Shown piece by piece: positions 21,946 to 34,299 of a stretch of DNA of 64,000 bases. Below the pieces are notes generated by a model. That model saw only the letters and a list, made by a program, of their open reading frames with translations. It was not told the DNA's origin and did not search any database. Made by a program: the position numbers and the translations under genes. Position 1 is the stretch's first letter; every line of letters begins with the position of its first letter. Origin of the DNA: Philhelius pedissequus (taxonomy: Eukaryota > Arthropoda > Insecta > Diptera > Syrphidae); the NCBI GenBank assembly GCA_910595825.1, contig OU343162.1, positions 12,986,604 through 13,050,603 on the forward strand. Reading direction: 5' to 3'.

Positions 21946-22689
21946 GAATGGGCCCAAAACGAGATGGACACCGATCCCAAGGCATTTATAATTCAAACAA
22001 AATTTTTTAAAAATGTGCACATTTGTTAAACACGACAAATCATTATTTTATTAAAAAAAATACATATTTTTTGACCCACCCTAATTTGTTGTCTTTCATA
22101 ATTCTACGTCAGTGATAACATACTTCAATTTAATGAAAATTGGTCAACGAAGTTGACACTTTTCGAATTCGGCCCAGTACTTGCATAAATATATATACAT
22201 CTTCTAATTGTATGAATGTCACAGTGCGTCGTTCAAACTTTGATCCGTGATGCAGCACGAAGATTTAATCCCACTGACTTACCTCGGTAAAATCTCCGAA
22301 ATCGTGACGAGATATTTCTTAACCAGCTTTCCAGCTCTCTTAAGTGGAATGAAAATTTTCGATATCTCGTCCACCAGGGACTAAAAACTTTCATAGTTTC
22401 AACTTTCAATAGTTTCATAGTTTCAACTTTCAAGTCGATTTTTTCTAATGAACGTGTCCATGAATGCCTTGCGAAATTTTGACATTTCATTTCAGCAGTG
22501 ACAACTAGGGATGGGTCAATATTTCAGTAATATGTATTTAGTAACAGGTATTAGTAGATAGCAATAACAACTTGTCTAGAAAGATCGAAAATGCTTGTTA
22601 TTGATTTGTTCGTTTGTGTTAATATTTTGCATGACAAATGTGTTTTTGAAAATAGAATGAACGAGGAAAAAACCCTCCGAAGAAAGAAA

Positions 22690-24357
22690 AGAGCATCCGC
22701 AGCCTCCCAGCTCAGGTGTCTCGGGGAATCTTGCACCGCCATCAACACCCGCGCGCCGGTTCTACAAAACAGCCAAGCAACTGGCATCTGGCACGCAAGC
22801 TCTTCGAAACAGCGAAGGGAGCCTAATCACCGAAGCACAGGGAATTGTAGACGTGTTTAAGAAGCACTTCCAGCAACTGCGTAATGGGCATTATGTAGAT
22901 GAAGCAAAGGGAAGCATGAGACCAGTCAATGAAGATCCAGTCCCACCGCATAGTACTGAAGAGGTTAAGAAAGCCATCCACAAGCTTAAGAACAACAAAT
23001 CCGCCGGCTCGGATGTCCTACCTGCGGAACTCTTTAAGTATGGTGAAGATGTCCTGGAAGGGTGCATGCACCAGCTCATCAACCAAGTGTGGGAGTAGGA
23101 AAGCAGGCCCGACGACTGGTCAAATAGCTCCATATGCCCAATCTACAAAAAAGGCGATCCTATGTTCTGCAAAAACTACAGAGGCATATCCCTGCTTAAT
23201 GTTGCCTACAAGATCCTATCCAACGTACTATGTGAGCGTCTAAAACCTTTCTGCAACGCTATCATCGGCACGTACCAGTATGGCTTAAGGCCAGGCAGAT
23301 CAACGATATACCAAATCTTCAGATTGCGGAAAATCCTGGAAAAGACCAACGAATTTCAAGTCGAGACGCACCATTTTTTCATCGACTTCAAGGCCGCTGA
23401 TGATAGCATAAGACGCCAAGAGCTTCTATTGGCGATGTCGGAACTCGGAATCCCGAAAAAAAACTGATTCAGCTATGCCCCATGACGTTACAAAATACGA
23501 GATGCAACGTGTAAATGGGAAACAGCTCCTCCGAGCTTTTCCAGACGTGTACAGTGTTCAGACAAGGAGATTCGCTATCATGTGACTTCTTCAACAAAGT
23601 CGTGGAGCAGATAGTACGCAAGACTGGTGTTAACCTGGAAGGCACTATCTTCAACAGGTCTTCCCAACTGCTTGGTTATGAGGACGACATCGATATAATC
23701 GGCCGCTCCACGCGAGCTGTACTTGAAGCATATTGTTGAACAGGCGAAATGCGTTGGTCTTGAAGTGAATGAGGACAAAACCAAGTATATGCTATCAACA
23801 AACAAAGCCTCATCTGTCCATCGCATCGCCTAGGACAAAACGTCACTGTTGGTAGCAGTAATCTCGAGGTAGTCAAGGAGTTCACCCACATCGGAACAAA
23901 CATCAACTCCACGAACGACAACTTAGTAGAAATTCGACGAAGAATTACTCTAGCGAGCCGATGCTACTTCGGTTTGGCCAATCAAATGGGTTCAAAACTC
24001 CTGTCTCGAAAGACAAAGTGCACGCTATATTAAACGCTAATTTTACCAGTTCTACTCTACGGCACTCGCCAAGTGCTGGACGATAAATAAAAAGTCCAAA
24101 GACTGAAAGCGCGTCGACTACACAGCCTCGGCCACATCAAGCGAATGGACAACAAGGCTCCAGCTAAGAACATCTTCGAATCCCAGCCCCCAGGTTCGAG
24201 ACGACCAGGAAGACCGAACATCCGCTACAGGGACCAGGCGGTTACAGACGAAAGAGCGCTTGGTATTGACGACTGGCAGGTGCGTGCGAGGCACCGCAAC
24301 CGATGGAAGACCGCAATATGTCAGGCTGTAACCGTCCATGGATCGGGAGCCAGATAA
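22690..24357 (+). pseudogene. non-LTR reverse transcriptase relic, family NL-A
   Basis: Frameshifted pieces run in order: KNNKSAGSDVLPAELFKYG (finger region, near 22990), CKNYRGISLLNVAYKILSN, YGLRPGRSTIYQIF, HHFFIDFKAADDSIRR (palm; the usual AAYDS is AADDS), FRQGDSLSCDFF, then LGYEDDIDIIG, where the expected YADD is YEDD, an expected loss of activity. After a gap comes the C-terminal segment SRRPGRPNIRYRDQAVTDER near 24190. An in-frame stop follows QVWE. No endonuclease domain: 5'-truncated. It ends with a short (TAAG)-type tail near 24350. GC content is visibly higher than the surroundings. Clade uncertain (RTE-like or similar). Confidence 0.85.
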
Positions 24358-24364
24358 GTAAGTA

Positions 24365-27300
24365 ATTGTGTTTTTGACAGCTGACACAATCCTCCACAAG
24401 TATTTTTCAGCTGTGGGTTTCGTTTACATTTTCCTGCTGCTAAATGCTTTGCATTTGGAGACTGCCGGAAAATTACGTACCCTATCAGCACGGTACTAGG
24501 CATTACTGAAAAATTGGAAAAAATGGACTTATATATATAGGGCCGTGGAAAGAGGAGAACTCAGTTCCCAAAAAATTCTAACGATTTGGATTGAATATTT
24601 TATTTAGAGAATAGAGCTTACCAAGCTTATCTAAATAGTTGTGCTCCAGGGATGTAAAGGGGTGTTAAGAAAACCGACGGTCCATCCAAGCATGCTTAAC
24701 GATTTGGATGGAATTTCAATGAAGTAGGTAATATTTTACTTTTCAAAAATGTATCGATATATAAATGGTTCAAATTTAGAGCAATAGAGGAAGCTGAATG
24801 CTCCAAGAGTTCTTGCTGAGTAGCGCTCTTAAGGCTTAGTTGAAATTAAGTACAAGTTCAACGGATAAATCGTATTTCTGTCTTGGTTCAAAATTTTAAC
24901 CCGCCTATATTGAAGGATTCAACGAAGTTAAACGACGGCTCATGGCAGGGACTGTTTTAAGTGGTAATTGTTATGTTTTCTGGTAATTACTATAACTTGC
25001 TTTTTATGTTTTTTTACATGACCTGTCATGCTCTGAACAAACAAAACTAAAATGAGATACAAAACTTTCCTCTAGATATACATCTCTTTTACATAAAGAT
25101 ACCTGTATCGTTCGAAACCAAAGCCGCTACTAAGCCCTTCGATTGATTGATTGATTTCAATGTATTTTATTTTTCTGGTCGGATTCGTTGACAGTTATTA
25201 TTACTTTGGTAAATGATCAACTTCTTTTGAATACGGCCCGCTATGTACAATCAAAGATCCTTTTTGACACGATTTCGTATTTGATGTTATTCTGAATGAT
25301 CTCTTCAATTTGCACCGACGATGGAACCAATGTAAGAAGCTGTGAATTTGGTGGCGAATTTAGAAAGACGAATATCTGAAAATGGTTCGGAAATACCATT
25401 AATGAAGATTTACTTTCAACTATCTACCAACTTTTTTCCCAAGGTCGATAAAATTCTTATAACTCCAATTCGAATTTCATCTTATTTTCATGCCTCAGCC
25501 ATTCGGTCAACGTAGCTTCAGAAAATAGCCTCGGAAATCAAGTTTAAACTACTGTTGATGACAAAAATATTACAAGTGCGTTGGACGCAATATACATTTC
25601 AACTATTGCCCGTTACCTGAGATCATCCATTAAAAAATGGCTGTCGGTGTTGCGTCGAAATCGTTCAATCGATAGAGAGACAAGTTCCACCAGGAAACAA
25701 CCGTATTTCAAGGGAATATTCAATAATTGTAAGGACGATGAAGATGAATATAATAACGAATTTAATTCCAGAAAAAATTTGCTCTTCCTGTCAAAAGATT
25801 TGGTGTCTTTAAATTTTGAGAGTTTCATTGAAACAAAAAGAGCAAATCTAGATCAAATCTGGCTGGCAGATTGGATCTGAATGCACACATACACGTAAAA
25901 AGTCTTTTCTGTCAAGCGACAAATGGAAAATGTTTTGTTATTAATTTGTTATGAACTTGTGCTAGTCAGTGCTAAAAAATAAGAAAAAAAGAATAAATAA
26001 TGAATGAAGAAGTTAATAATTTAGATTTTGTAAATTTAATGGAGTTTATGATTGTTTCGTCTTCGTCTTACTCGTTATCTGATGATGAAGATATGTTTTT
26101 TTCTTTTTCAGAAATATGTGTGTCAGTCATTCACCAATACTGCAATTGAGTCTGGAAAAAAGTTTAATTGAAAATATCAAAACTCGATTTTAAGAGATCT
26201 TTGAAATTTGAATGAAACTCGCTTTCAGTGTGACATAGAAATAAAATCTGATCTATTTCAATGAATTAAAACAGAATGTTATGATGTATTCTTTGAATTG
26301 AAAGTAAGATTTTGAATAAACACGAACATTTGCAGCTTCAATACCTTTGAAAACAATTTTTTTAATTTGTTGTTAATTCAGATTTTTCCTTAAAACAGTC
26401 TCTGGCTCATGGGTCAAGTGTCACCAATTTCATGCTTTGACGTCACTTAATCGGTGGGTTAAGATCTTTAACCAAAGCTGGATGACGGTTTAAATTTGAA
26501 TATGTAATTGTTTGTATGTGTAATTGTATAAATCTACTCAGCGTAAAGTGGGTCATTTTTCTAAAAGTGGCCAGTCAAATATAACATCCGTTGTACCATT
26601 GTCACCAACGAAAATGTTTCCAATTGTTAGTATCCCAGTACTAGTGACTCCTCTGAAAGTAAATAAGGAATCTTTTGAATTTCCCCGGTACACCTGGATA
26701 AATTAGTCTGAAGTACATAAGTACTAAGCCATACGCACAAAAAAAAGATTGAATAGCAGACAAATTAATTTTCCATAAAAGTCCATTACCCCTTCCTCCT
26801 TTTTGGATTAGTATAATTTTGTACAGCAGAAACATTTCCCTCTTATAGATTCTTACTTGTTAGCCTTTCTTTGAAACAAGTTTTAAGAGTAAACTTTCTT
26901 TCATGACAGGTTGAATGAATAAACCTTTCTTCCTAATAATTCAAAATCGGTTAATCTTTCCACCTCAAAGGTTTTAATCTTGAAAGTTTGTTTTTTTTTC
27001 TGACAGGTTCTGTATGAGTTAACCTTTATTCCTATATTTTTTCACATTTTTGCCTTCACAATCAAGGGGATATGAATATGCTTGAAATGATTAAGACAGG
27101 GAGAGCGTTATGAGATTAGGAAAAGATTTGAATGCGCTAACGATATTCAATGATGTGGAATTTATGAGTATTTAAATTCGAAGGTAAAATGGAATACAGA
27201 GAAAGAATATCCATGCTTGATATTATGTTTGGAATTTTTTATCAAACACAGATTGATGAATGAGCAATCGTAAAAGCATTCACTTTTCTATGGAAGTGCT

Positions 27301-27764
27301 TAAGATCAATAATTTCTCACTATTTCTTCTGGCGATGAAATAAAAAGTGACTTATAAAATATTATGACATACACTCCAGGGCTGGTTAGTCATTTAATCC
27401 TCAGCCGACTCATGTTCATGTCAAACGAATTATCAGATTGTGAACTATCAGTGTAATTTTTGTAAATCAATCATTACAATTTTATTGGTGGGATGATGAT
27501 TGTATCTTGAGCTTTTCTGCATCATTTTATTCAGGAGTTATAATCAGTTTTGCTCCTCGTTCCGGCAGATTGACCATAGAATAAACATTCACACCAAAGT
27601 AAATCCTGTAAAATGCGTAAGAATTTCAAGTCGGGAACCACCATCGCTTCATCGTCAAGAGTTCTTTATAGAAATGGACGAAATCGAGAATTCGGGGAAA
27701 CTGGTTCAGTTGTGTTGTAACACTAAGAAAACATGCAAGGCAATGTATCTATTTTTCCAAGCTT
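24365..27764. other. spacer, no gene recognised
   Basis: The longest frame, 25581-25880 (+), encodes 99 residues with a basic N-terminal half and an acidic DDEDEYNNE patch; I do not recognise it and see no splice or promoter context. Otherwise featureless. Confidence 0.4.
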
Positions 27765-28459
27765 GAATTGGGTTTTGGCAAGCAGATTATGCTGTCATGT
27801 GACTTCTTTAATCTAGGTCTGGAACACATAGTTGGTTAAGAATGCAAACGTACTATTTTCAACGGCCTTGGCTACGATGAAAGCATCGCTTCCCATAGAT
27901 CAGCGAAATCAAGCATCGTTGCGCGTGGTTAGTACTTCGATGAGGGACCGTCGGAAACCAACCACGTGCTGTTGACATGTGTTTCTTCTGTTGTGTGTTC
28001 TTCCTATATCCCTCTCACTCTGTTGTATTAATGTATGTAAAAAGTTTAAGCCAATGGTCAAGTTGCCAGTGCTTCAGTGTCTCTACTTCGTAGATATATC
28101 TGCGGAGTAGTATAAAATGTAATGTAATGTAATTTTCAACAAATTTTTCCAGTTACTTTGGAATACCGACGAAATTCATTTGAAGAAAACGAAGACCTGC
28201 TGTCAATACACAAACCGGAAAATGCACATCGCTTATGACAAAATTTCACTATTAAAAGCAGCAATTTCAAGTTTTTTTTAAAGGAGTTGACTTGGCTTGG
28301 ATTGAATAATAACCCCACCTTAGTGGAAATCTGATGCAGATTTACGCTGCAAACCGTTACTACTTCGGTCTAGCGAAACGAATGAGTGGTTCAAAAGTAC
28401 TCCCGCGAAAGAATAAATGCACGCTCTGCAAAGCATTTATATTGTCAGTTTTGCTGAAG
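27765..28459 (+). pseudogene. two small remnants of the NL-A reverse transcriptase
   Basis: At 27785-27840 one frame reads QIMLSCDFFNLGLEHIVG, matching GDSLSCDFFNKVVEQIV of the copy at 22690. At 28334-28459 the text NRYYFGLAKRMSGSKVLPRK matches SRCYFGLANQMGSKLLSRK. They are in the correct order but further apart than in the other copy, so one decayed element has gained or lost sequence between them. Confidence 0.65.
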
Positions 28460-29153
28460 GGAACACTTCCACCGTTTTACTTTGAAATTTCGAGCAATTT
28501 GGCTTATATCAATTTTTTATGGAAAAATTGAATTCCGGGATGAGGCCAGTCCATTTTATCACACAAATAACGCTTCAATAATATTTCTTGTGGGAAGTGA
28601 CGACGTTGTAGAAGTAACATTTGATGTAATTCATTCTATGAAGCATGTTCTACAGCTTTTCAGGCGTACTGAATCTACTTTTCTGTAACAGCACAATACG
28701 CTCCCGACCCCGCTAAGGGTCTGACGGGTCTGAATGCCATTTGAGGGTAATTTTTATTCGAGGCTCATCAATCTTTCATTGCAGTAGGCCCAATTTCCAG
28801 AATTTCGGAAGCTATAGATTGCATATAGCTTACATATGACTTCCGTATGCAAATTAAACATTTTCTTGGTATAACTACTAAAAAACACTTGTAAAAGACC
28901 TTCTAAGGGACTGCCATGCTAAAGTTAATAGTTAGACCGCAAACATATAGCCATCAAGTATATATGCTAAAACACGTGCATTTGTTGGTAGTTTGTACCT
29001 ATATACCAACTTTATACAAGCTACCCACCACTTACAATATAGCACTATATTCATTCTATAAGAATAGCGGGGACTATTTGCGTCAATAGTAATCCTGCAA
29101 AGCTAATCTTAGTGTCTGTCACTTCATTCCTTGCAAACTTGCATTTGCAGAAA
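28460..29153. other. spacer, nothing recognised
   Basis: No frame or repeat of note before the hAT-like element. Confidence 0.4.
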
Positions 29154-29325
29154 TATGTATGTATTGTTACCATTCGTTCCCCTTTTGGAGGGACTGTCCC
29201 TCTTTTTTACCTCAAGATGTCTATTGTCCCCCAAAACCCAAAATAGCAAAGGGGGATACAAATGCCCCTCTTTTTTATACATATGTAATATTTTTTGCAC
29301 CTTAAGGCAATATTTGTGTATACTA

Positions 29326-29387
29326 GCTAAGATTTTTTTTTTAAATAGGAAAGTTAGGTATTTCCTATTTAAAAAAAAAATCTTAGC
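29326..29387. repeat. perfect 25-bp inverted repeat with 12-nt spacer
   Basis: Arms 29326-29350 and 29363-29387 are exact reverse complements (GCTAAGA, T10, AAATAGGA). It lies in the left half of the outer hAT-like element. Confidence 0.9.
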
Positions 29388-29573
29388 ATATTTCCAAATT
29401 AAATCTGTGAATAATTCCATCATAGTAAATACAATTTTCACAACTGGATACATCCATTTACTTCATTCAGGAATCGTTGCCAACTTCACTTCAGTTGTTC
29501 TATATCTGTCAATAGCAAAACATGTTCATTCAATAATAATTTTTAACCATAGTTATAGCTCTGCCACTTGTAC

Positions 29574-30236
29574 TAGAGCTGTGTCAATCGTTCATTTTTA
29601 AAGATTCAATCGTTCAAATGTCGTTCATTTCAAAGATTCGGTCTTTTCAATCGTTCATTTTTTCAATCAATCATTTGTTACAGTTGCGACCCATATGGAA
29701 ACATTTTTGAATTGAAACTATCACATGGTTTGATGTGTGTGAAGTCAATCAATCTATTACTTTCATTCAACAGATATACATATGTATGTGCATATGTAAT
29801 GTGGTTGATCCGAATGTTTGTGAAATTTAACTGATGCTTTAAAAAAAAAATTAGGAACAAAATTGGTAAAAATACACATACATTTGTTTAAAGGTATTTC
29901 TTTAGTTTCGAGTAAGCAAACCATTAACCCATAAACATTATGGGAAAATAAAGAGAATATCTAATACATACATATTTCATTTCCATTCAGTTTCGTTCGT
30001 TCTTTAGAACGATAGAATGTAGTGAAAAGTGAAACCAATCAATTTTGATTGTAAATAAGTGGAATGAACGAAATATGATTGCCTTGCGTTCAATCGTTTG
30101 ATTGAAACTGTAGTATAGTGTAAAACGGTTGGTATTGAAATTGATTGATTCGATTTACTTACTTTGATTGCAATCAATCAATCTTTTTAATGAACGGGTC
30201 ATAAAGATCGAATCAATCACGATTGACACAGCTCTA
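29574..30236. mobile_element. hAT-like MITE, nested
   Basis: ACTTGTAC is duplicated at 29566-29573 and 30237-30244. Inverted ends TAGAGCTGTGTCAATCG and CGATTGACACAGCTCTA are perfect over 17 bp and fit the hAT TAGAGxTG start. Internal sequence is dominated by TTGATTGATT / AATCGTTCAT motifs. 663 bp, non-coding, inserted into the outer element. Confidence 0.88.
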
Positions 30237-30738
30237 ACTTGTACAAGCTCCCTGTTTCCGACAATATCCACGAACACCGAAATTGCTAGTAGGTAACAGC
30301 AACAGAATATGTTATAAATTAATTTATATAATATGTTGTTTTCTTAGGCCAGTTTACTTGCGGTCGCACGAAATGCCAACAAAATGGCAAAATTCTTGCA
30401 AAAAAAAATCAAAATTAAAGCGCCGAATTGTTGTCACAAGATCATCCATTTTCAATCTTCATACGGACGCATTTAATAAAAAATATTAAAATGTTTCCGC
30501 ACATTATTCAATATTATACTAAGTAATATGGAATAGAAACAAACATATTTAGATTTTATGTTTTGCCAGGTGAAACGTCAAAGACATACATATAAAAATG
30601 TTTGTTACTTCACTTTGTTTTGTTCGGGTTTTGTATTTTTCAAAAGCATGTTTTGTCCCATTTTTTTAACATTTGTCCACCTATAAAACTCGCTGTCCCC
30701 CTTTTCAAGATTTTCAATCTGGTAACCCTATATGTATG

Positions 30739-33700
30739 GTAAAGGCTTATCTGTATAACCGCGTTAGATTTATTTACATGGCAAAAATTGATTCTTCCAA
30801 AAAAAAAACAATGATAGCGTGTATAACAAAAAACAGTGAGTTAATACAACACGGTGTGTAGTGCTTTATTACTTTTTTACTGCTCAATCTAGGACTCTTT
30901 CAACAACGTTTGTATTTTGTTTCTTTTTATTGCTTGTTATTTATACGCCAATTCATCATGCGACCCCTAAATTTTTTATTTCACACAAATTCTGCCCTCT
31001 CTTGCAAATTTAAATAGAATACCTGTTATACTTGTTTTGACTTGTTTATGTGTGTTTCTGTGGATCGTATGTACCTTTACATCAAAATTTACGTCGCAGT
31101 AAAATTAATTATACACTTCCATTTCTACAACAATCATCATCCCTTACCTAGAAAGCTTAACATGCTTATAGATTCTAGCAGTAAGCAGCAACCAGCAGGC
31201 AACACATACACTTATTACGACGTTAACGGTTTATTGCCACCCTTGTCATATTAAATAAGTTTCATATGACGTGAAGCGGATTTGTTGGAAAGGTATTTGT
31301 AATAAAACGGTGGTGATCCGAAGGTGTAGCATTGTATATATGGACTATAGAGTGTATCTGTATAGATGGCTTAAAGTAACGGAAGGTAAGTTTGTGGAAG
31401 GTCGCTCGGAGTATATGGCTTCCTGGCTTTTAGATAATTCTAGGGCTCATCCATTCAATACAAATAGTTATCACCTTTAATTACACAGAAAGGTAGCTAT
31501 GGATGGTGGAATCAAAGGTGTTTCGTGTATGTGTTGGTGTTCCCATTGCAAATTTGACTTGGGTGTTTTTAGCGGATGTGTCGTGCGTGGTAACACTTGG
31601 TTCGAATTTAATTACAAATCTTCACACGATTTATGTAAGAATAACTCTTTTCATTTTTAAGGGATTAGTTCAGTAAACTAGTGTGCGATTATATGGAGAA
31701 GTGGGGAGGGATTTCATATCGTTTTATGAGCGTGTCAAGAGTAGGTAAGGAAAATTTAGGTTACTAGCTCTGTGGGTTCTTGTTGATTATGGAACAGTTG
31801 TTTTAAAGTTGTAAATGGGATTTACATCAGGATATTACAATTTAAAGTACCTTCATAAATTTAAGGTGTAATAATTGGTGGATTAATAAGAATAAACAAA
31901 ACTGAAAATGGAGAGAATTGGAAGTAAAGAAGAAATCAGAAAATTTCCTACAAGAGAATGGAAGAGACAGAAATGTTAACTAACCTATTTTTTCTTTAAG
32001 TACACTTCAAATGAATGGACTTAAGACAGCGATAGTTTGTGAAAAAAAAAATGATGTCAAAGAGTCACAAAGAATTAATGCAGAAATATGCAGGTGCTTT
32101 AAGGCCTTTTGAAGTAAATTCTGTATCGATGTCAGTGACATGTCAATCCGACATTTTTTTCTGTCAAAAAGCGACAGAATATTTTGTGCCAATTTTGTTT
32201 TAGATCTTGCGAAAAAATTCACACAACAATAAGTATTTAAAAATATAATATGTTCATACAGGAAAAGAATTTGTTTCCAAAATAAGCATACCGATTAACC
32301 GGCATATTACTAAAACACACATTTTAATTAAGGACAGACAAAAAAGTATTTTTTTTTCTAAATTAAATCCAACGAAAAAAACGCCAAAACTTAAAACTTC
32401 TATCATCTTATCAAAATTTTACGATTTAAAATTAACAAATAAAATTTCCTAAAAAAAAACTAAGAATAAACAAAACTGTCTTGTTGACAAACAAGAACCA
32501 GCATTACAATATACGAGGAATACTAAATCCGCTGACAAATTTCAAAAGGCATTTCCATGCATTTGGAACAATTCTATATTCTTGAACAGAATGAATGAGA
32601 TAAGAAAACTGTACGTGAGTACGACGAGATCGAGTTTTTCCTGTTAAATTAGTGTAAAACTAGGACGAGAATACACGTAATAAGGCATTTCTGGTAAATT
32701 ATTAAAGATAAAGTAAAGGTTAAGTAATTAAAAATCAGTGAGCTTCAATTTTATTTTCTTATGTTTTGTCCCGATTTCGGAGATATTATGATATTACTGA
32801 GGTAAGTCGGTTAGATTAAATTAAATCGTTGAGTTGTAACAACGTTGAACCTCACTTTACTCGCCAAAATCGGTCAACTAAAATTGGTCAACTATTGATA
32901 GAAGCTTGAATGACAATTTGTTGTTAGGGTTACTTCTAGAAATGTAATTTAATTTTGATCTATTATTCAGCAAATTCAAATCAAGAATTTTAGTGGATTA
33001 ACTGAGTTTCAACGAAGTGACACTTCAAGGTTTAAGTGTATCATCATAGCAAATTTCATGCTTTAACAATCAGTGAACCTCAGTTAATTTGCTGAAGTGA
33101 AAAAAAACAATAACCTATGTTAAACCATCCATTACTGTTATTTAATTCACCGAAATCGGTGAGTTCATATTGCTGAAGCACATACAAAAATTTGTAATAC
33201 AATTGCCGATGACGACTTTTCATCCCCCATTTTTTTTAGAAATCAAATGATTGCGAGCGAGAAAAAACATCGATTTAGATTCCCACTCAATTTATCTGGA
33301 AAAGAGTCATGACTTCGTTTTAACCCAGCGCCAACGGCTCCATTAGCAATATTTGAGGCAATAAATTGACCTACTCATTGCAATTGCCTTGAGTAATCAA
33401 ACTGAGATACTTTGTCAATGCTTCAAAGTAAATAGTTTTAAAATATCTACGTCCTTTTTATTATAACAGTTACAGAAATTTCTAAGAAAATCATACGAAT
33501 TCTTGTAAGTGTTATACACAAAACTCGGTCATTACAAAACTGCTTAATTGATTTTACGGTTCTAAGTTTTAAATTAATTGCTCTAAGTGGTAGGACCCGA
33601 AAAATAAAAAGAAGTTTTACTTCTACCATGTGTACATAAGTACGGCTAGATACTCTTTTTTTTATTTTAAAAATCGATCCATTAAAAAGAAATACAGGAA

Positions 33701-34005
33701 TAATTCAAAACCCGTATTTTTGAGTACCTTTCTCATTGCAGTCATTTTGGATATTATAGGCATGAAATTTATTATAAATATATTAGATATTAAAAAAAAT
33801 CAAAAAGCAGTTTGGCAAGAGCAACTACCCCTTCTAAATGAGCTTTCAAGATATTTTGTTTTTGAAAGTAAAAAAAAATTAATAAGAATTCAATCTTTAA
33901 AAATCATTCATTTTTTTCAATTAATAGATTGCATTCATTGTGAAGTCTGCAATTCAAATTGATGTGATTAGAAAAAACTATTGCCCCATTGGATTTATTT
34001 TGAAT
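30739..34005. other. AT-rich spacer, no gene recognised
   Basis: Short frames only. A palindromic CACCGAAATCGGTG near 33151 and related CCGATTTCGG / CAGTGAACCTCAG motifs at 32740-33180 may be a decayed MITE, but I cannot set its ends. Confidence 0.35.
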
Positions 34006-34290
34006 TCAAATGAATCCTGATTGCAGACTCAAAGTCATTAAACCCAATCGCAAAACGATGCTTGCAACTATCCGCGGCAAAATTAGGAAATTCGATATTG
34101 TCCTGGCCGAACATGAATTCAAACGGTTGAGGTCGGTAGGTATCATCGGCATTCTTATAATGAGAACTTCATCGACTTTGAACTTGCCTTTGAATGTGGT
34201 GGCTTCGATGAAGTTGTTCATTAGTTTCTTTCATCTTAAGCCTGGTTGGTTGGTTCTATTGCAAAGTTTCTTTTGGCTTAGTCTGTTCAA
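34006..34290 (-). pseudogene. possible frameshifted coding relic, unrecognised
   Basis: On the minus strand two frames abut: ATTFKGKFKVDEVLIIR from the frame ending at 34006, then in a shifted frame ADDTYRPQPFEFMFGQDN and KHRFAIGFNDFESAIRIHLN up to a stop near 34000. The text is protein-like over some 70 residues but matches nothing I can name. A retroelement structural protein is a guess. Confidence 0.25.
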
Positions 34291-34299
34291 CGTTAGGAT

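Larger units (their letters stand above)
29162..30730. mobile_element. hAT-like non-autonomous element, outer
   Basis: TATGTATG flanks both ends exactly (29154-29161 and 30731-30738). The ends are TATTGTTACCATTCG and, reverse complemented, TAGGGTTACCAGATTG, imperfect inverted repeats of the hAT kind. Near both ends the sequence is rich in CCCC/TTTT. About 0.9 kb once the nested insertion is removed. No transposase found. Confidence 0.75.

Noticed and set aside
29131..29601. 156-residue open frame
   Set aside because: It crosses the ends of two hAT-like elements and the perfect hairpin; no coding signal.
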